This document shows positions 47,955 through 59,002 of a stretch of DNA of 64,000 nucleotides, one piece after another. The stretch lies in NCBI RefSeq assembly GCF_036850765.1, contig NC_089492.1, positions 168,080,296 to 168,144,295 of the forward strand, read 5' to 3'. The notes under the pieces were generated by a model. That model saw nothing but the letters and a program-made list of their open reading frames with translations. It had not been told where the DNA came from and did not search any database. The stretch is from Saccopteryx bilineata. Taxonomy: Eukaryota > Chordata > Mammalia > Chiroptera > Emballonuridae. Position 1 is the stretch's first letter, and every line of letters starts with the position of its first letter. Position numbers and translations under genes: made by a program.

Positions 47955-49312
47955 GCCTGATTATGCTAGCAGCTCTGACTGACTGAGCCTTACCCAGAGC
48001 CCTGTGCTGGGTGGGAATAGAGTGGGGAGTTTCCAGCTCTTTGAGCCTCTTACTATCCAGGCAGAGGCAGCAGCAACCCCATAACTGGATTATCAGGCTG
48101 CTAATTGAGGAAGGAAAGACTAGGAGAAAGGCTCCAGGAACACGGACTCTCTCACTGGAGGAGCCTATAAATACTAATGAGCCTCGACTGCCAACGAGAC
48201 TAAAGCACAATACATGACATTGCCATAGAGACTTATCAACTGCAAACCTCTACCTGAGCATGCCAAAGGGGCAGAACCCGGGGTACAGAGTCACCAACCA
48301 GGAAGAGGGAGAGAAAAGAAAAAGCAAGAAGATAACCTCTCAAAATCAAGAATAATCTGCAGAATTTATAACCTATCTCATTTTATTATATTTGTTTGTT
48401 TGCTTCTCTTATCTTCATTCTTGATTTTTTTTCCTCCTCCAATTTGGCTGATTAACTCTCTGCCGGTCTTACTCTCTCCTCTCCTTGAACTACACTACCC
48501 ATAAGTGTTACATCTCCCATTATCTTTTCTCTCCTCTTCCTTTCTCTCTATGAGGGTTGCACTCCAAAACCCTTAACTCTCTCTCTCTCCTTTCTTTTTT
48601 CTTCTTTTAGTGGTTCCCTCTTTTTTTCTCTCTCTCTTTCTTTTCTCCCTCTATATTAGTTTCTTCCTTTCTCCTTTACATCTCCTCTCATTCAAACCTC
48701 AATAACAAACAAATTCTCTTATCTGGGACTCAAACTTATGTTTGTGGCATTTTGGGGGGTTTTTACTTCACCTTTTTAACTCACTAGCAGTGCTCCCATT
48801 CCTGGCTCTCCATTTTATCTAGTTCTTGTTCCACTAAATACAATAGTATTTTTTTAATTTGTCCCGCCATTTTTCTGTTTTCCTCTTATTCCTCTCATCA
48901 TAACTCTTAGACAACCAACACCTAAAAGCAAATCATTTTATTTTTGACCCAAATTTTTTCCTTATTTGCTTTTTGTGGGTCCATACCCCCCCTTTTTTTT
49001 TTCTTTTTTCTTTTTTTTTTCTTTTTTTTTTTTTGCCCCTTTATTACTTTCCCCCAATTCAGGCCCTCCATCACAGGCATTGTTTGTTATAATTCACAGT
49101 TCACCACAAGATTTTCTCAAGAAAAAGGGGAGAGGAGAGAAAAAAAGGAGGGGGGGAATAATTTCCTTTTCTTAAAAATTTTTATTTTATTTTATTTTTC
49201 TTTATTTCATTATTAATTTTTTTAAAAAAAAACAACTCTTTTTGATTAATTTTTTTTAAATTTTTTATTCTTTACTAAATCTCATTAATATTATCAACAA
49301 AATCACCCCCAG
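47955..49312 (+). other. 3' portion of the young L1 5' UTR
   Basis: Shared with the second L1 at 62.6-64.0 kb (ctgattatgctagcagctct, ctttgagcctcttact). It ends in pyrimidine-rich and T-rich runs just before ORF1. Confidence 0.85.
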
Positions 49313-50384
49313 ATGCCATTAAGGAAGAGAAAATCGAATATCATGGATACAAAAGAAAGAGACGTAACACAGCTAGATGAGGAAAAATCTATGGAGAAAA
49401 AATTTAATATATTGGAAACCTTGGAGCTAAATGACAGAGAATTCAAGATAGAAATCCTAAAAATCCTCCAAGATATACAAGAAAACACAGAAAGGCAATT
49501 TAGGGAGCTCAGAAAACAACTCAATGAACACAAAGAATATATGTCCAAAGAAATTGAAACTATAAAAACAAATCAAACAGAGATGAAAAACTCAATTCAC
49601 GAGCTGAAAAACGAAGTAACAAGCTTAGCTAATAGAACAGGTCAGATAGAAGAGAGGATTAGTGAAATAGAAGACAAGCAACTTGAGGCACAATAGAGAG
49701 AAGAAAGAGACTCAAAAATTAAAAAAAAATGAGATAGCCCTACAAGAATTATCTGACTCCATCAAAAAGAATAACATAAGAATAATAGGTATATCAGAGG
49801 GAGAAGAGAGAGAAAATGGAATGAAGAACATACTCAAACAAATAATAGATGAGAACTTCCCAAGCCTGTGGAAAGAACTAAAGCCTCAAATTCAAGAAGC
49901 AAACAGAACACCGAGTTTTCTTAACCCCAACAAACCTACTCCAAGGCATATCATAATGAAATTGACACAAACCAACAGCAAAGAAAAAATTCTCAAGGCA
50001 GCCAGGGAAAAGAAGAATACAACATATAAAGGAAGGCCCATTAGATTATCATCAGATTTCTCAGCAGAAACTCTACAAGCTAGAAGAGAGTGGACCCCAA
50101 TATTTGAAGTCCTGAAAGAGAGAAACTTTCAGCCACGAATACTATACCCATCAAAGCTATCCTTCAAATATGAAGGAGAAATAAAAACATTCACAGATAG
50201 AGAAAAGATGAGGGAATTTATCATCAGAAAACCCCCACTCCAGGAATTACTAAAGGGGGTTCTCCAATCAGATACAAAGAACAAAAAAAGCAGAGCCACA
50301 AGTAAAAGCTCCAAGAAGAACACAATAAAACCAAATTTAAACTGTGACAACAACAAAAAGAAAGGGGGAGAACATGGAGATTAA
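49313..50384 (+). pseudogene. L1 ORF1 with two lesions
   Basis: RNA-binding chaperone of L1. The N-terminal and coiled-coil part (49313-49693) reads cleanly. A TAG at 49694-49696 replaces what appears to be a glutamine codon. One extra A in the nine-A run 49721-49729 then shifts the frame. The rest (to 50384) carries the RRM (NNIRIIGISEGEE, TPRHIIMKL) and the C-terminal domain (SSDFSAETLQARREW). Only two changes separate it from an open frame of about 357 codons, so the copy is young. Confidence 0.93.
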
Positions 50385-50629
50385 CAGTAGCAAAGGACGA
50401 TGGAGTGCAAAAGTACTCACAAAATAGTTCGCTACAATGAACAGGGTAGGGACCCTTTTCATTACTCAAAGGTAACCACCATTGAAAAAACCACCACAGA
50501 AGCACATGAGATAAAAAAGATAGCAACAGAGGAAAGATGTATGGAATACAACCAAATAAAAACAAAAGATAGAAAAACGAAAGAGAACGATCAAACAAGA
50601 CACAAAACTAACAGAAAGCAAGATATAAA
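50385..50629 (+). other. ORF1-ORF2 spacer of the young L1
   Basis: 245 bases, A-rich, without a gene. ORF2 translation would depend on reinitiation, as in other L1s. Confidence 0.8.
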
Positions 50630-51832
50630 ATGGCAATAGGGAACTCACAAGTATCAATAATTACACTAAATGTAAATGGATTAAACTCACCAATAAAAAG
50701 GCATAGAGTAGCAGAATGGATTAAAAAAGAAAATCCAACTGTATGCTGCCTACAGGAAACTCATCTAAGTAACAAGGATAAAAACAAATTCAAAGTGAAA
50801 GGCTGGAAAACAATACTCCAAGCAAATAACATCCAAAAAAAAGCAGGTGTAGCAATACTCATATCGGATAATGCTGACTACAAGACAAGAAAAGTACTCA
50901 GAGACAAAAATGGCCATTTCATAATGGCTAAGGGGACACTGAATCAAGAAGACATAACAATTCTTAATATATATGCACCAAACCAAGGAGCACCAAAATA
51001 TATAAGACAGCTACTTATTGATCTTAAAACAAAAACTGACAAAAATACAATCATACTTGGAGACCTCAATACACCGCTGACGGCTCTAGATCGGTCATCC
51101 AAACAGAGAATCAACAAAGACATAGTGGCCTTAAACAAAACACTAGAGCACCTGGATATGATAGACATCTACAGGACATTTCATCCCAAAGTGACTGAGT
51201 ATACATTTTTCTCCAGTGTACATGGAACATTCTCAAGAATTGACCATATGTTGGGCCACAAAAACAACATCAGCAAATTCAGAAAAATTGAAGTTGTACC
51301 AAGCATATTTTCTGATCATAAAGCCTTGAAACTAGAATTTAACTGCAAAAAAGAGGAAAAAAATCCCACAAAAATGTGGAAACTAAACAACATACTTTTA
51401 AAAAATGAATGGGTCAAAGAAGAAATAAGTGCAGAGATCAAAAGATATATACAGACTAATGAAAATGACAATACGATATATCAGAATCTATGGGATGCAG
51501 CAAAAGCAGTGATAAGAGGGAAGTTCATATCACTTCAGGCATATATGAACAAACTAGAGAGAGCCCAAGTGAACCACTTAACTTCCCACCTTAAGGAACT
51601 AGAAAAAGAAGAACAAAGACAGCCCAAAACTAGCCGAAGAAAGGAGATAATAAAAATCAGAGCAGAAATAAATGAATTAGAGAACAGAAAAACTATAGAA
51701 AAAATTAATAGAACAAGGAGCTGGTTCTTTGAAAAGATCAACAAAATTGACAAACCCTTGGCAAGACTTACCAAGGAAAAAAGAGAAAGAACTCATATAA
51801 ACAAAATCAAGGAATTTGTCCATTTCATCTAG
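50630..51832 (+). CDS. L1 ORF2 endonuclease domain, open, lacking RT
   Basis: Open frame of 400 codons. It starts at ATG 50630 ([20 protein letters not shown]). The apurinic-type endonuclease motifs are all present: [15 protein letters not shown] (metal glutamate), [15 protein letters not shown] (Asp/Asn pair), [11 protein letters not shown] and [11 protein letters not shown] (Asp-His). About 392 residues come from L1, and the last 8 and the stop come from the target. The reverse transcriptase and C-terminal knuckle are missing, so it could at most encode an isolated endonuclease plus linker. Whether it is expressed is unknown. Confidence 0.9.
   Translation: MAIGNSQVSIITLNVNGLNSPIKRHRVAEWIKKENPTVCCLQETHLSNKDKNKFKVKGWKTILQANNIQKKAGVAILISDNADYKTRKVLRDKNGHFIMAKGTLNQEDITILNIYAPNQGAPKYIRQLLIDLKTKTDKNTIILGDLNTPLTALDRSSKQRINKDIVALNKTLEHLDMIDIYRTFHPKVTEYTFFSSVHGTFSRIDHMLGHKNNISKFRKIEVVPSIFSDHKALKLEFNCKKEEKNPTKMWKLNNILLKNEWVKEEISAEIKRYIQTNENDNTIYQNLWDAAKAVIRGKFISLQAYMNKLERAQVNHLTSHLKELEKEEQRQPKTSRRKEIIKIRAEINELENRKTIEKINRTRSWFFEKINKIDKPLARLTKEKRERTHINKIKEFVHFI
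51807..51821 (+). repeat. Right 15-bp TSD of the young L1
   Basis: tcaaggaatttgtcc, identical to 46899-46913. Confidence 0.97.
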
Positions 51833-53100
51833 GTTGTATAGTTTTTTGGCATACAAGTCTTCATAATATTTTCTTACAATATTTTGTATTTCTGTTGTGT
51901 CAGTTGTTATTTTTCCCGTCTCATTTCTAATTTTATTTATTTGATTCCTCTCTCTCATTTTCTTGGTGATTCTAGTTAAAGGCTCATCAATCTTGTTTAC
52001 CTTTTCAAAGAACCAGCTCCTAGTTTCATTGATCCTCTGTATTGTTTCTTTAGCCTCTATGTCATTTATTTCTGCTCTGATCTTTATTATTTCCTTCCTT
52101 CTACTACATTTGGGCTTTACTTGCTGTTCTTTTTCTAGTTCTTTTAGATGAAGGGTTAAGTTGTTTATTTAAGCTTTTTCTACCTTCTTAAAGTGTTCCT
52201 GTAGTGTATGAACTTCCCTCTCAGTACTGCTTTCACTGTGTCCCATAAATTTTGAGTTGTTGTATTCTCATTATCATTCATTTCTAGGAATTTTTTATTT
52301 CTTCTTTGATCTCATTCTTAATCCATTCATTATTTAAAAACCTGCATTTTAGTTTCCATGTGTTTGAGAATTTTTGAGCTTTTCTGTTGTGGTTGATTTC
52401 TAGTTTCGTGTCATTGTTATCAGAGAAAGTGCTTGATATGATTTCAATCTTCTTAAATTTGTTGAGACCACTTTTGTACCCTAACATATGGTCTACCCTA
52501 GGGAATGTACCATGAGCACCTGAAAGGAATGTATATTCTGCTGCTTTATGCTGAAAAGTTCTGAAGATATCTATTAAATTGAGTTGATCTAGTGTGTCCT
52601 TTAAATCTGCTGTTTCTTTGTTAATTTTCTTTCTTGAGGATCTATCTAGTGATGTTAGTGGGGTATTAAAATCCCCAACTATTATAGTATTGCTGTTGAT
52701 CTCGCTCTTTATATCCATCAAAGTCTGCTTTATATATGTAGGTGCTCTTATATTAGGTGTGTAGATATTTATAATAGTTATATCTTCCTGTTGGATTTCT
52801 CCCTTTATCATTATGTAGAGGCCATGTTTATCTTTTACTATATTCTTTGTTTTAAAGTCCATTTTGTTTGATATAAGTATTGCTACCCCAGGTGTTTTTT
52901 TTTTCATTTCCATTTGCATGAAATATTTTTTTCCATCCTTTTACCTTCAGTCTATGTGCATTTTTGTTTTAAGGTATGTCTCTTGTAGACAGCATATGTA
53001 CGGGTCCTGTTTTCTTATCCATGCAGTTACCCTATGTCTTTTGATTGGATCATTTAATCCATTTATATTTAAGGTTGTTATTGATATGTAGTTGTTTATT
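51822..53100 (-). pseudogene. L1 ORF2 (antisense), endonuclease part
   Basis: Continuation of the ORF2 whose RT lies left of the young L1. The open stretch 52284-52919 holds GVAILISNKMDFKTKN, VGDFNTPLTSLDRSS and GTFPRVDHMLG. The catalytic histidine of the SDH motif is altered (SDNNDTK). Confidence 0.88.
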
Positions 53101-53159
53101 GCCATATTATTCTTTAAAGCTGTATTCCTCTTTTGCTATATTATTTTCCCACTTTGATC

Positions 53160-54064
53160 TGTTTATACCATGCCCGTAAATATTTCCTTCAGCATTGGTT
53201 TGGCTGTAATGAATTCCTTGAGTTTTCTTTTGTCTGAGAAACTTTTTATTTCTCCTTCAATTTTAAATAATAGCCTTGCTGGATAAAGTAGTCTTGGTTG
53301 TAGGTTCTTGTTCTGCATTACTTTGAAAAATTTTTGCCATTTCTGTCTGGCCTCAAGTGTTTCTGTTAAGAAGTCTGATGTCAGTCTTATGGGGGCTCCT
53401 TTGTAGTTGGTAGCCTTTTTTTCTATAGCAGCTTTTAATATTTTTTTTATGACTTAGCTTTGGTATTTTAATTATGATGTGTCTTGGTGTAGGTTTCTTT
53501 GGGTTTCTCTTTAATTGAGTTCTCTGTGCTTCTTGAACTTGTGAGAGTTTCTCCTGCATTAATTTATGGAAGTTTTCAGCTATGATATGATTGAAAAAAG
53601 TCTCTTTCCCTGTTTTTTTTCTTCTTCAGAAACCCCTATGATGCGGATGGTATTTCTCTTCATGTTATCACAAAGTTCTCTAAGAGTTTCCTCAGATTTT
53701 TTGAGTCTCTTTTCTTCTCTGCTTTCATACCTTCATTCCAGTTGTCCTCCAACTCACTGATTCAATCCTCAGCTCTATCCATCCTGTTTTTAATTCCTTC
53801 CATTGTGGTCTTCATTTCTGATATTGTATTTTTCATCTCCGACTGATTCTTTTTTAATATTTCAATATTCTTTTTTATACTAGCTATTTCTTTATTTAGG
53901 TGTTTGTAATTACCATCCATTGTTGTTCTAAGATGCCTAAGCATCCTTACAATCATTATTTTGAATTCCACATCCAGAAGTTTGGTTATTTCCATATCAC
54001 TCAGTTCATTTCCTGGATGTTTCTCTTGTGGTTTCATTTGGATTGCACTTCTCTGTCTTCTCAT
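53160..54064 (-). pseudogene. L1 ORF1 (antisense), broken
   Basis: The open stretch 53762-54064 carries the N-terminus and coiled coil (LNKEIASIKKNIEILKKNQS). 53353-53559 carries part of the RNA-binding domain (TPRHIIIKIPKL). Frames are broken between them. Confidence 0.85.
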
Positions 54065-54959
54065 TGTATCTATTTGGGTGTTTTGTTTGTAGAGCTGGTT
54101 GAGTCTAGGCTTGGTGTTGTCTGCCTCCAGCTTTCAATTGTGTTATTTCTAGGTCTTCCTGGGTTGGTATCAGCTATTATTTGTAATGCACTTTCAGATT
54201 TGGGCCTCTTTGAAGTCTTGATTTGTTTGTTTTCTTAACAGGTGATTGTCTTGTTTTCTGATCTCAGCAGGGGGCTTATTTGAAACTGTTTCCAGGAATG
54301 CAGTTGGTATGACCTGAGGCTCTGAAGTCCTCTTCTGCCAGTTAATCTCTTTCTCAGCTTCAGTAGGGGGAAGTGTATCTCAGATCTCCATGGAGACATG
54401 AGTTACTGCCCCTCCCCCCCTACTTCTTGTTTTCAGCTGTGTCTTGTTGCGCTGATTGGACCTGGAGAGATGTCTGTATCTCTGTGACCTGGAAATACTT
54501 TTATATCTTGCTTTGTGGAAGGATCAGCCCCTCCCCCAGTTAGCGCTGCCACCAGCACTAAATGAGTCAGCTTTTTATGTCATCACCTACATTCCTCTCC
54601 CCCTCATCATCCGTCTCTCTCTCTCTCTCTCTCCTTTCTTTTTGGAAGACAAGCAGGCCCTTTCAACACACCTCATTCCCTGGTCACCAGGCAAGTGGCT
54701 GTGAGCAGTATTTACTGCTCTTTTCCTTGGAGTGAGAGTCCAGCCTCACTCCTCCCCGTTCCTGTAAGCAGGGGGATTCAGGCGCTCCCTACCAGGTTTG
54801 TTGTGGCTTTTTCTTTGCTCCTTGGTTTTTGAGAGCTGTTCTTGTAGTTCAGATTTGGTTTTTCACCCTGATTGTTCATAAACTATTTATAATCCAGTTT
54901 GGTGGTGTGAGCTGGGAGTCTGTTCATCTGCCTACTCCACTGCTATTTTTAGGTCTCCT
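54065..54959 (-). other. 5' UTR of the antisense L1
   Basis: Non-coding leader ending near agtggagtaggcagatgaac (complement, about 54920-54945). Bordered by a 21-T run next to the hAT sequence. Confidence 0.75.
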
Positions 54960-54966
54960 CTCATTT

Positions 54967-55620
54967 TTTTTTTTTTTTTTTACAAAAGATGTAAGACCTT
55001 TAACACAGCCTACTATGGAAGGGGCGCCATCTGTACAAATGCCTACAGATGACTTCCATGTTAATTGCCATTTATCAAGATAGTTATTCAAAATGTTAAA
55101 CACGTCTGCACCTTTTGTAGACACACCTAATTGTTTGCAAAAAAGAAGCTATTTACTATTTGATCTTCATTAATGAAACAGACAAATGCTAAGAATTGTG
55201 CCGTGTTGGAATGTCTGTTGACTCATCAACTTGCAATGCAAAATTTGAATACTGAAGCTTATTACTGTATACATTTTCCTTGATATCAGAAGACATTTCT
55301 ATATGTCTGTGAACTGTATCGTTGTACAGAGGAATCTTGCTTATTTTCATTGCTGCTTCATTTCCTAGCATTGTCATGACCATTTTTTTGCATGTAGGCA
55401 AAATAAGAGACTCACCTAAAGTATGAGCTTTCATATTGTTTGCTATCAGTTCTGAGACTAGATAAGAACTTGATCTTCACTCCTGGTCCAAGTGAAACAA
55501 AGCTTAAATAACTTTTACTATATTTGCGAGTAGGCTGCAATTTTGCTTTCTTACTTGCACTTCACTTTTGCTCACTTCCAGAATTGGATTTTTCAATATC
55601 ACGCTTTTTTTTGAGAAATT
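54967..55620 (-). pseudogene. hAT transposase, N-terminal and catalytic part
   Basis: Minus-strand pieces: an N-terminal region near 55440-55620 (BED-finger-like, RKYSKSYLSF), 55189-55434 with FALQVDESTDI (first catalytic Asp context), and 54924-55124 with SVGICTDGAPSIVGCVKG (second Asp context). Continues in 42393-43134 on the far side of the L1. Confidence 0.88.
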
Positions 55621-55929
55621 CATTTTATTTGGGTGTGTTTATCTAAAAATAATATAATGGTGTGTTAATAATAAATATAATAATGATGTGTTAACAAAAA
55701 AAGTGGTATTTCTGTAATGAAATGGTATAATAGAGTAACTATATGTATTTTTATATCTGGGCACATGCCGCAAACCAGCGCAGCTAGTAATTCCAGCTCC
55801 CAAGTGGGAATGATACAGAATTAAGAAAATATGTGATATTTTAAAAATATGGGGTCAGGAAGGCCCTGTAATTGCTGCTGACAAGAACAAAGTGTGCCCA
55901 AAAATTGCATCTTGCTTTATTTATAGGGC

Positions 55930-56269
55930 AAAGTGAGGCCATTAGCAAATCTTAACTTTACACCAAACAAAGGATAGAAGAAACTTGCCTCCAGTCTTTC
56001 TGGGGAACATGGGGGGTAGTAAAAATAATCCAGCACCACAGCTTAACAGCCTTTTGCAACCTAATCAGGCAAGTGAGGTGGGGTGTTTGGCAGACTGTCA
56101 GCTTACAGCCAACTCCCCACACCTCTGTCCCCCTATAATCTAAACTCCAAAAACCCTGTTGGTTTTTTGGTCCCCAACAGGTACATATTTCTCTGGAATA
56201 ATACCATAGGGAAAACCTGGAAATCTAGGATACACCAGTGCACCCTGGCACACACTTTCAGAACCATTG
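55930..56269 (-). other. Transposon terminal region
   Basis: Non-coding right end of the hAT, shared with 27225-27502 (caccaaacaaaggatagaag, aatccagcaccacagcttaa). Confidence 0.9.
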
Positions 56270-57213
56270 GTCTAGAGGTATACGTTACTCTCATGTCTTT
56301 AGGACGGGAGGGTGAGTCTGAGTGTAGGAATTCTTAATTAAGGTACATAAACATTCTTTTCTAAAGGCTTTAAAGGAAAGAGATATGAAGGGATTCTTAG
56401 ATAAGTTCTATCTTTCTTACTCTGTAGTTAAATTATGACTTATCTGACCCAGTTGCTCTTGCAAGCCAGGAAGCTCCTGAATTCTTCTTCTCTTTCTTCA
56501 CAGAAAGGAGGGGGCAAGAGTCTTGACTTTTCCTCTTTAAAATGGCATTGCTAATACTAAGTTTTACAGTTCTTTGGCACCTTATCACACGTCACTTTAG
56601 TTGTTCATTTATTTCTTCTCATATGTGCCTTAACTTGGGAGCTCCAGCTGAGCCAGTGACCCCTTGGGCTCAAGCCAGAAACCATAGGGTCATGTTTATA
56701 ATCCCACACTCAAGCCAGCAACCCCATGCTCAAGCTGGTGGGCTTGTGCTCAAGTCGGATTAACCCACATTCAAGCTGGCAACCTTGAGGTTTTGAACCT
56801 GGGTCTTCAGTATATCAGGTCATGCTTTATCCACTGCACCACCACTGATCAGGCTATTTTATTTTATTTTTTACTTATGATTATTATTGATTACACTGGG
56901 GAACAAAATTTTTGTTGCATCCACAAAAACAGTTGTTCTTACCTAATTCGAGTGTGCTGATCTCAAATCTGACATTAACTTTTCTCTGTAAGCTACAGTT
57001 TTTTTTGCAATTCAAGATTTTAGGTTTTCATCTTATTGTAAAATTTTTAACATTTAGTTTAACATAATGAAGTAGAATGTCTTCTTGGGCATCATCTTTG
57101 TGAAAATATAATAATTTATATAATGCAGTAAATACACTAATACACTAAAAGATATGATTGTGCCAGAATTTTCTATAATTTCAAAATAGAACATATTAAA
57201 ACACTTATTTTAA

Positions 57214-57720
57214 TCATAAAATTTGCACAAAACTTATTTGAATTCTATTCAGGCAAAAATTTGCGTTTTCAGCTCTTGTGTTTGTGTAGTTGTTGAGGAC
57301 AATCTCATTTGATGCTCCAGTAGTAGTCTGCTCATCACTAACAGCTCCAAGATTTTTGGGAAACTTATCAAAGTAACTGTTCAGGAAGTAAATCTTAACA
57401 CTCATGTTACAACCAATGTTGTGGAAAGCCAACAGCATCTCATCTTTTGAACCAGAAGTTCATAGTTTTCTGCTTTTTTGTTGCCAAGGAAGTTCTTTGT
57501 AACTGCCACAAAAGACTGCCATGCTGCTTTCTCCTCCTTATTCATCTTCCTGGCAAATTCTTTGTCAAGTATGAGGGTTCAAACTTGAGGTTCATCGAAT
57601 ACACCTGCTTTTATCTTCTCGAAAGACAAGGCAGGAAAAGCAGAAATAATATGTTGAAAGCATTCACTTTCTCTATTCAAAACCTGAACAAACTGCTCCA
57701 TTAATCCAAGTTTGATGTAA
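57214..57720 (-). pseudogene. Transposon protein, C-terminal remnant
   Basis: Minus-strand codons in two frames: the PPLYIKLGLMEQFVQVL region near 57700, then EEKAAWQSFVAVTKNFLGNK near 57500 and FPKNLGAVSDEQ near 57350. From memory this order matches the C-terminal half of uncharacterised proteins repeatedly annotated in arthropod and some vertebrate genomes. A slip near 57430 separates the parts. Confidence 0.65.
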
Positions 57721-57970
57721 AGTGGGGGGAAAATGATCCTATCTCAATTAACATTATTAATTCACAATATTTTGCATCCCTACTTCCAGAGCTTCACATT
57801 TCAGCCACTCCTTCTGTGTTCAGTGCTTCTCCTGAGCTCAGCTGTCCCACACAGAAAGCAAGGATACTTTGTGAAACCCATCTGTTGTCCTAGCAAGAAA
57901 TTTACCATTTTAAGATCCACACAAATGATCTAGTTATGCTCTTCATACTTCAGAAAGTCGAGGACAATTT

Positions 57971-59002
57971 TTATGTCATTCTTACTAAGTCATTCAATTC
58001 AGGTTGGCTAAACTGCTGAGGGGTTAATGACTGCTTGGCATCAGAAGAAGACCCTTCAGATTCTACAACCATTTCCTCATGCATCTTATCAAAATACACT
58101 TGATCACTATGTTCACTTTCTTCATCCTTAGAAGAAATAAAACCATTGAAAACAGGAACTGGGAGTGTCTCAGAGTATGGAATAGGTTGTATTGCTGAAG
58201 TAATATTATGATATGCAATCATATGCCATTTTTTCTTGCTGATCCCCTTTATATGGATCAGACAGAAATAACAGTCACTGCTGTGGTCCTTAGGTTCATG
58301 CCAAACCATGGGAATACCAAAAGGCATTCCTTTGCATTTTCCTTTTGTCCAGTCATGAAGCATTTCCTCACAATTATGACACACAATATGAGAAGCCCAA
58401 TTCTTGTCTTGATCGCCAAGGGGAACTTGAAAATAGGCAATACAGGCCCTGGCCGGTTGGCTCAGCGGTAGAGCGTCGGCCTGGCGTGTGGGGGAACTGG
58501 GTTCAATTCCCGGCCAGGGCACATAGGAGAAGCGCCCATTTGCTTCTCCACCCCGCCCCCCTCCTTCCTCTCTGTCTCTCTCTTCCCCTCCGCAGCCAAG
58601 GCTCAATTGGAGCAAAAATGGCCCGGGCGCTGGGGATGGCTCCTTGGCCTCTGCCCCAGGCGCTAGAGTGGCTCTTGTCGCGGCGGAGTGATGCCCCGGA
58701 GGAGCAGAGCATCGCCCCCTGGTGGGCAGAGCGTCGCCCCTGGTGGGTGTGCCAGGTGGATCCTGGCCGGGCGCATGCGGGAGTCTGTCTGACTGTCTCT
58801 CCCCGTTTCCAGCTTCAGAAAAATACCAAAAATAAAAATAAAAATAAAAAAAAAGAAAAAGAAAAAAAAGAAAATAGGCAATACATGCACGTGTCACAAA
58901 TAATGAAATATTACACCTTTGACATTGAAGTGTAGAACAGCCACATATATAACAGAAGGTGTCAGGACTATTCTTATATTTACACCTACTCAAAGAAGCC
59001 AT
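57971..59002 (-). pseudogene. Transposon protein N-terminus, open through a SINE
   Basis: 343-codon open frame. Residues about 1-45 (MASLSRCKYKNSPDTFCYIC start) and about 190-343 belong to the transposon; about 140 residues between are antisense SINE-A read in frame. Paired cysteines (FCYICG, IVCHNCEE, DCYFCL) suggest zinc binding. Motifs KGMPFGIPMVWHEPKDH and ETLPVPV are conserved in the family as I recall it. The frame ends at PELNDLVRMT, where the family continues. No catalytic core is seen; probably not functional. Confidence 0.65.
58445..58869 (+). repeat. SINE-A inside the transposon
   Basis: Near-consensus SINE-A, CpG-rich, with an A-rich tail. 16-bp TSD gaaaataggcaataca at 58429-58444 and 58870-58885. 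Confidence 0.97.

Larger units (their letters stand above)
46914..51806 (+). mobile_element. Young L1: complete 5' end, 3' truncated in ORF2
   Basis: Starts tgatgacgtcagagtaatgg, with a 2.4-kb 5' UTR, ORF1, intergenic spacer and the first 1.18 kb of ORF2. It stops at aactcatataaacaaaa with no 3' UTR and no poly-A. Identical 15-bp repeats flank it, so the truncated form looks like the form that was inserted. It lies inside an older antisense L1. Confidence 0.95.
43454..54959 (-). mobile_element. Antisense L1, near full length, split by a young L1
   Basis: Reverse-oriented L1: 3' UTR at about 43454-43960, ORF2 at about 43960-46900 and 51820-53100, ORF1 at about 53100-54064 and 5' UTR to about 54959. 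A shared aaaatgaga-type sequence on both sides is a possible TSD. Guests are SINE-B 44667, SINE-A 45195 and the young L1 46914-51806. Confidence 0.9.
42085..56269 (-). mobile_element. hAT transposon, coding copy, split by L1
   Basis: Left end cagtggttctcaaac, right complement caatggttctgaaagtg. Perfect 8-bp TSD gtctagag at 42077-42084 and 56270-56277. The element's own sequence is 42085 to about 43453 and about 54960 to 56269 (about 2.7 kb); an antisense L1 fills the middle. It codes on the minus strand and is the longer relative of the deleted copy at 25.8 kb. Confidence 0.95.
41892..56584 (-). repeat. Solo LTR inside SINE-C (split by a hAT)
   Basis: Left piece begins tgttgtaaagtactgtacc at about 41893 and right piece ends ccttatcaca at about 56580: TG...CA borders. 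The SINE-C bases catc (left) and cgtc (right) form a probable 4-bp TSD with one mismatch. On the minus strand aataaa occurs (complement of tttatta at about 41942), placing the poly-A signal near the left border. Body pieces are 41893-42076 and 56278-56580. No internal retroviral genes. Confidence 0.72.
41778..56856 (-). repeat. SINE-C split into two parts by nested insertions
   Basis: Left part 41778-41891 is the antisense SINE-C tail, ending in gcatcaactcatggttgcat. Right part 56585-56856 resumes with cactttagttgttcattt and runs to the head complement ccactgcaccaccactgatc. Together they match the continuous antisense copies at 26.5 and 19.9 kb. All sequence between is inserted. Confidence 0.85.

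Noticed and set aside
46914..51806. Young L1 as an assembly misjoin
   Set aside because: Identical 15-base repeats at both borders and continuity of the older antisense L1 across the insertion argue for a real insertion, though long reads should confirm it.
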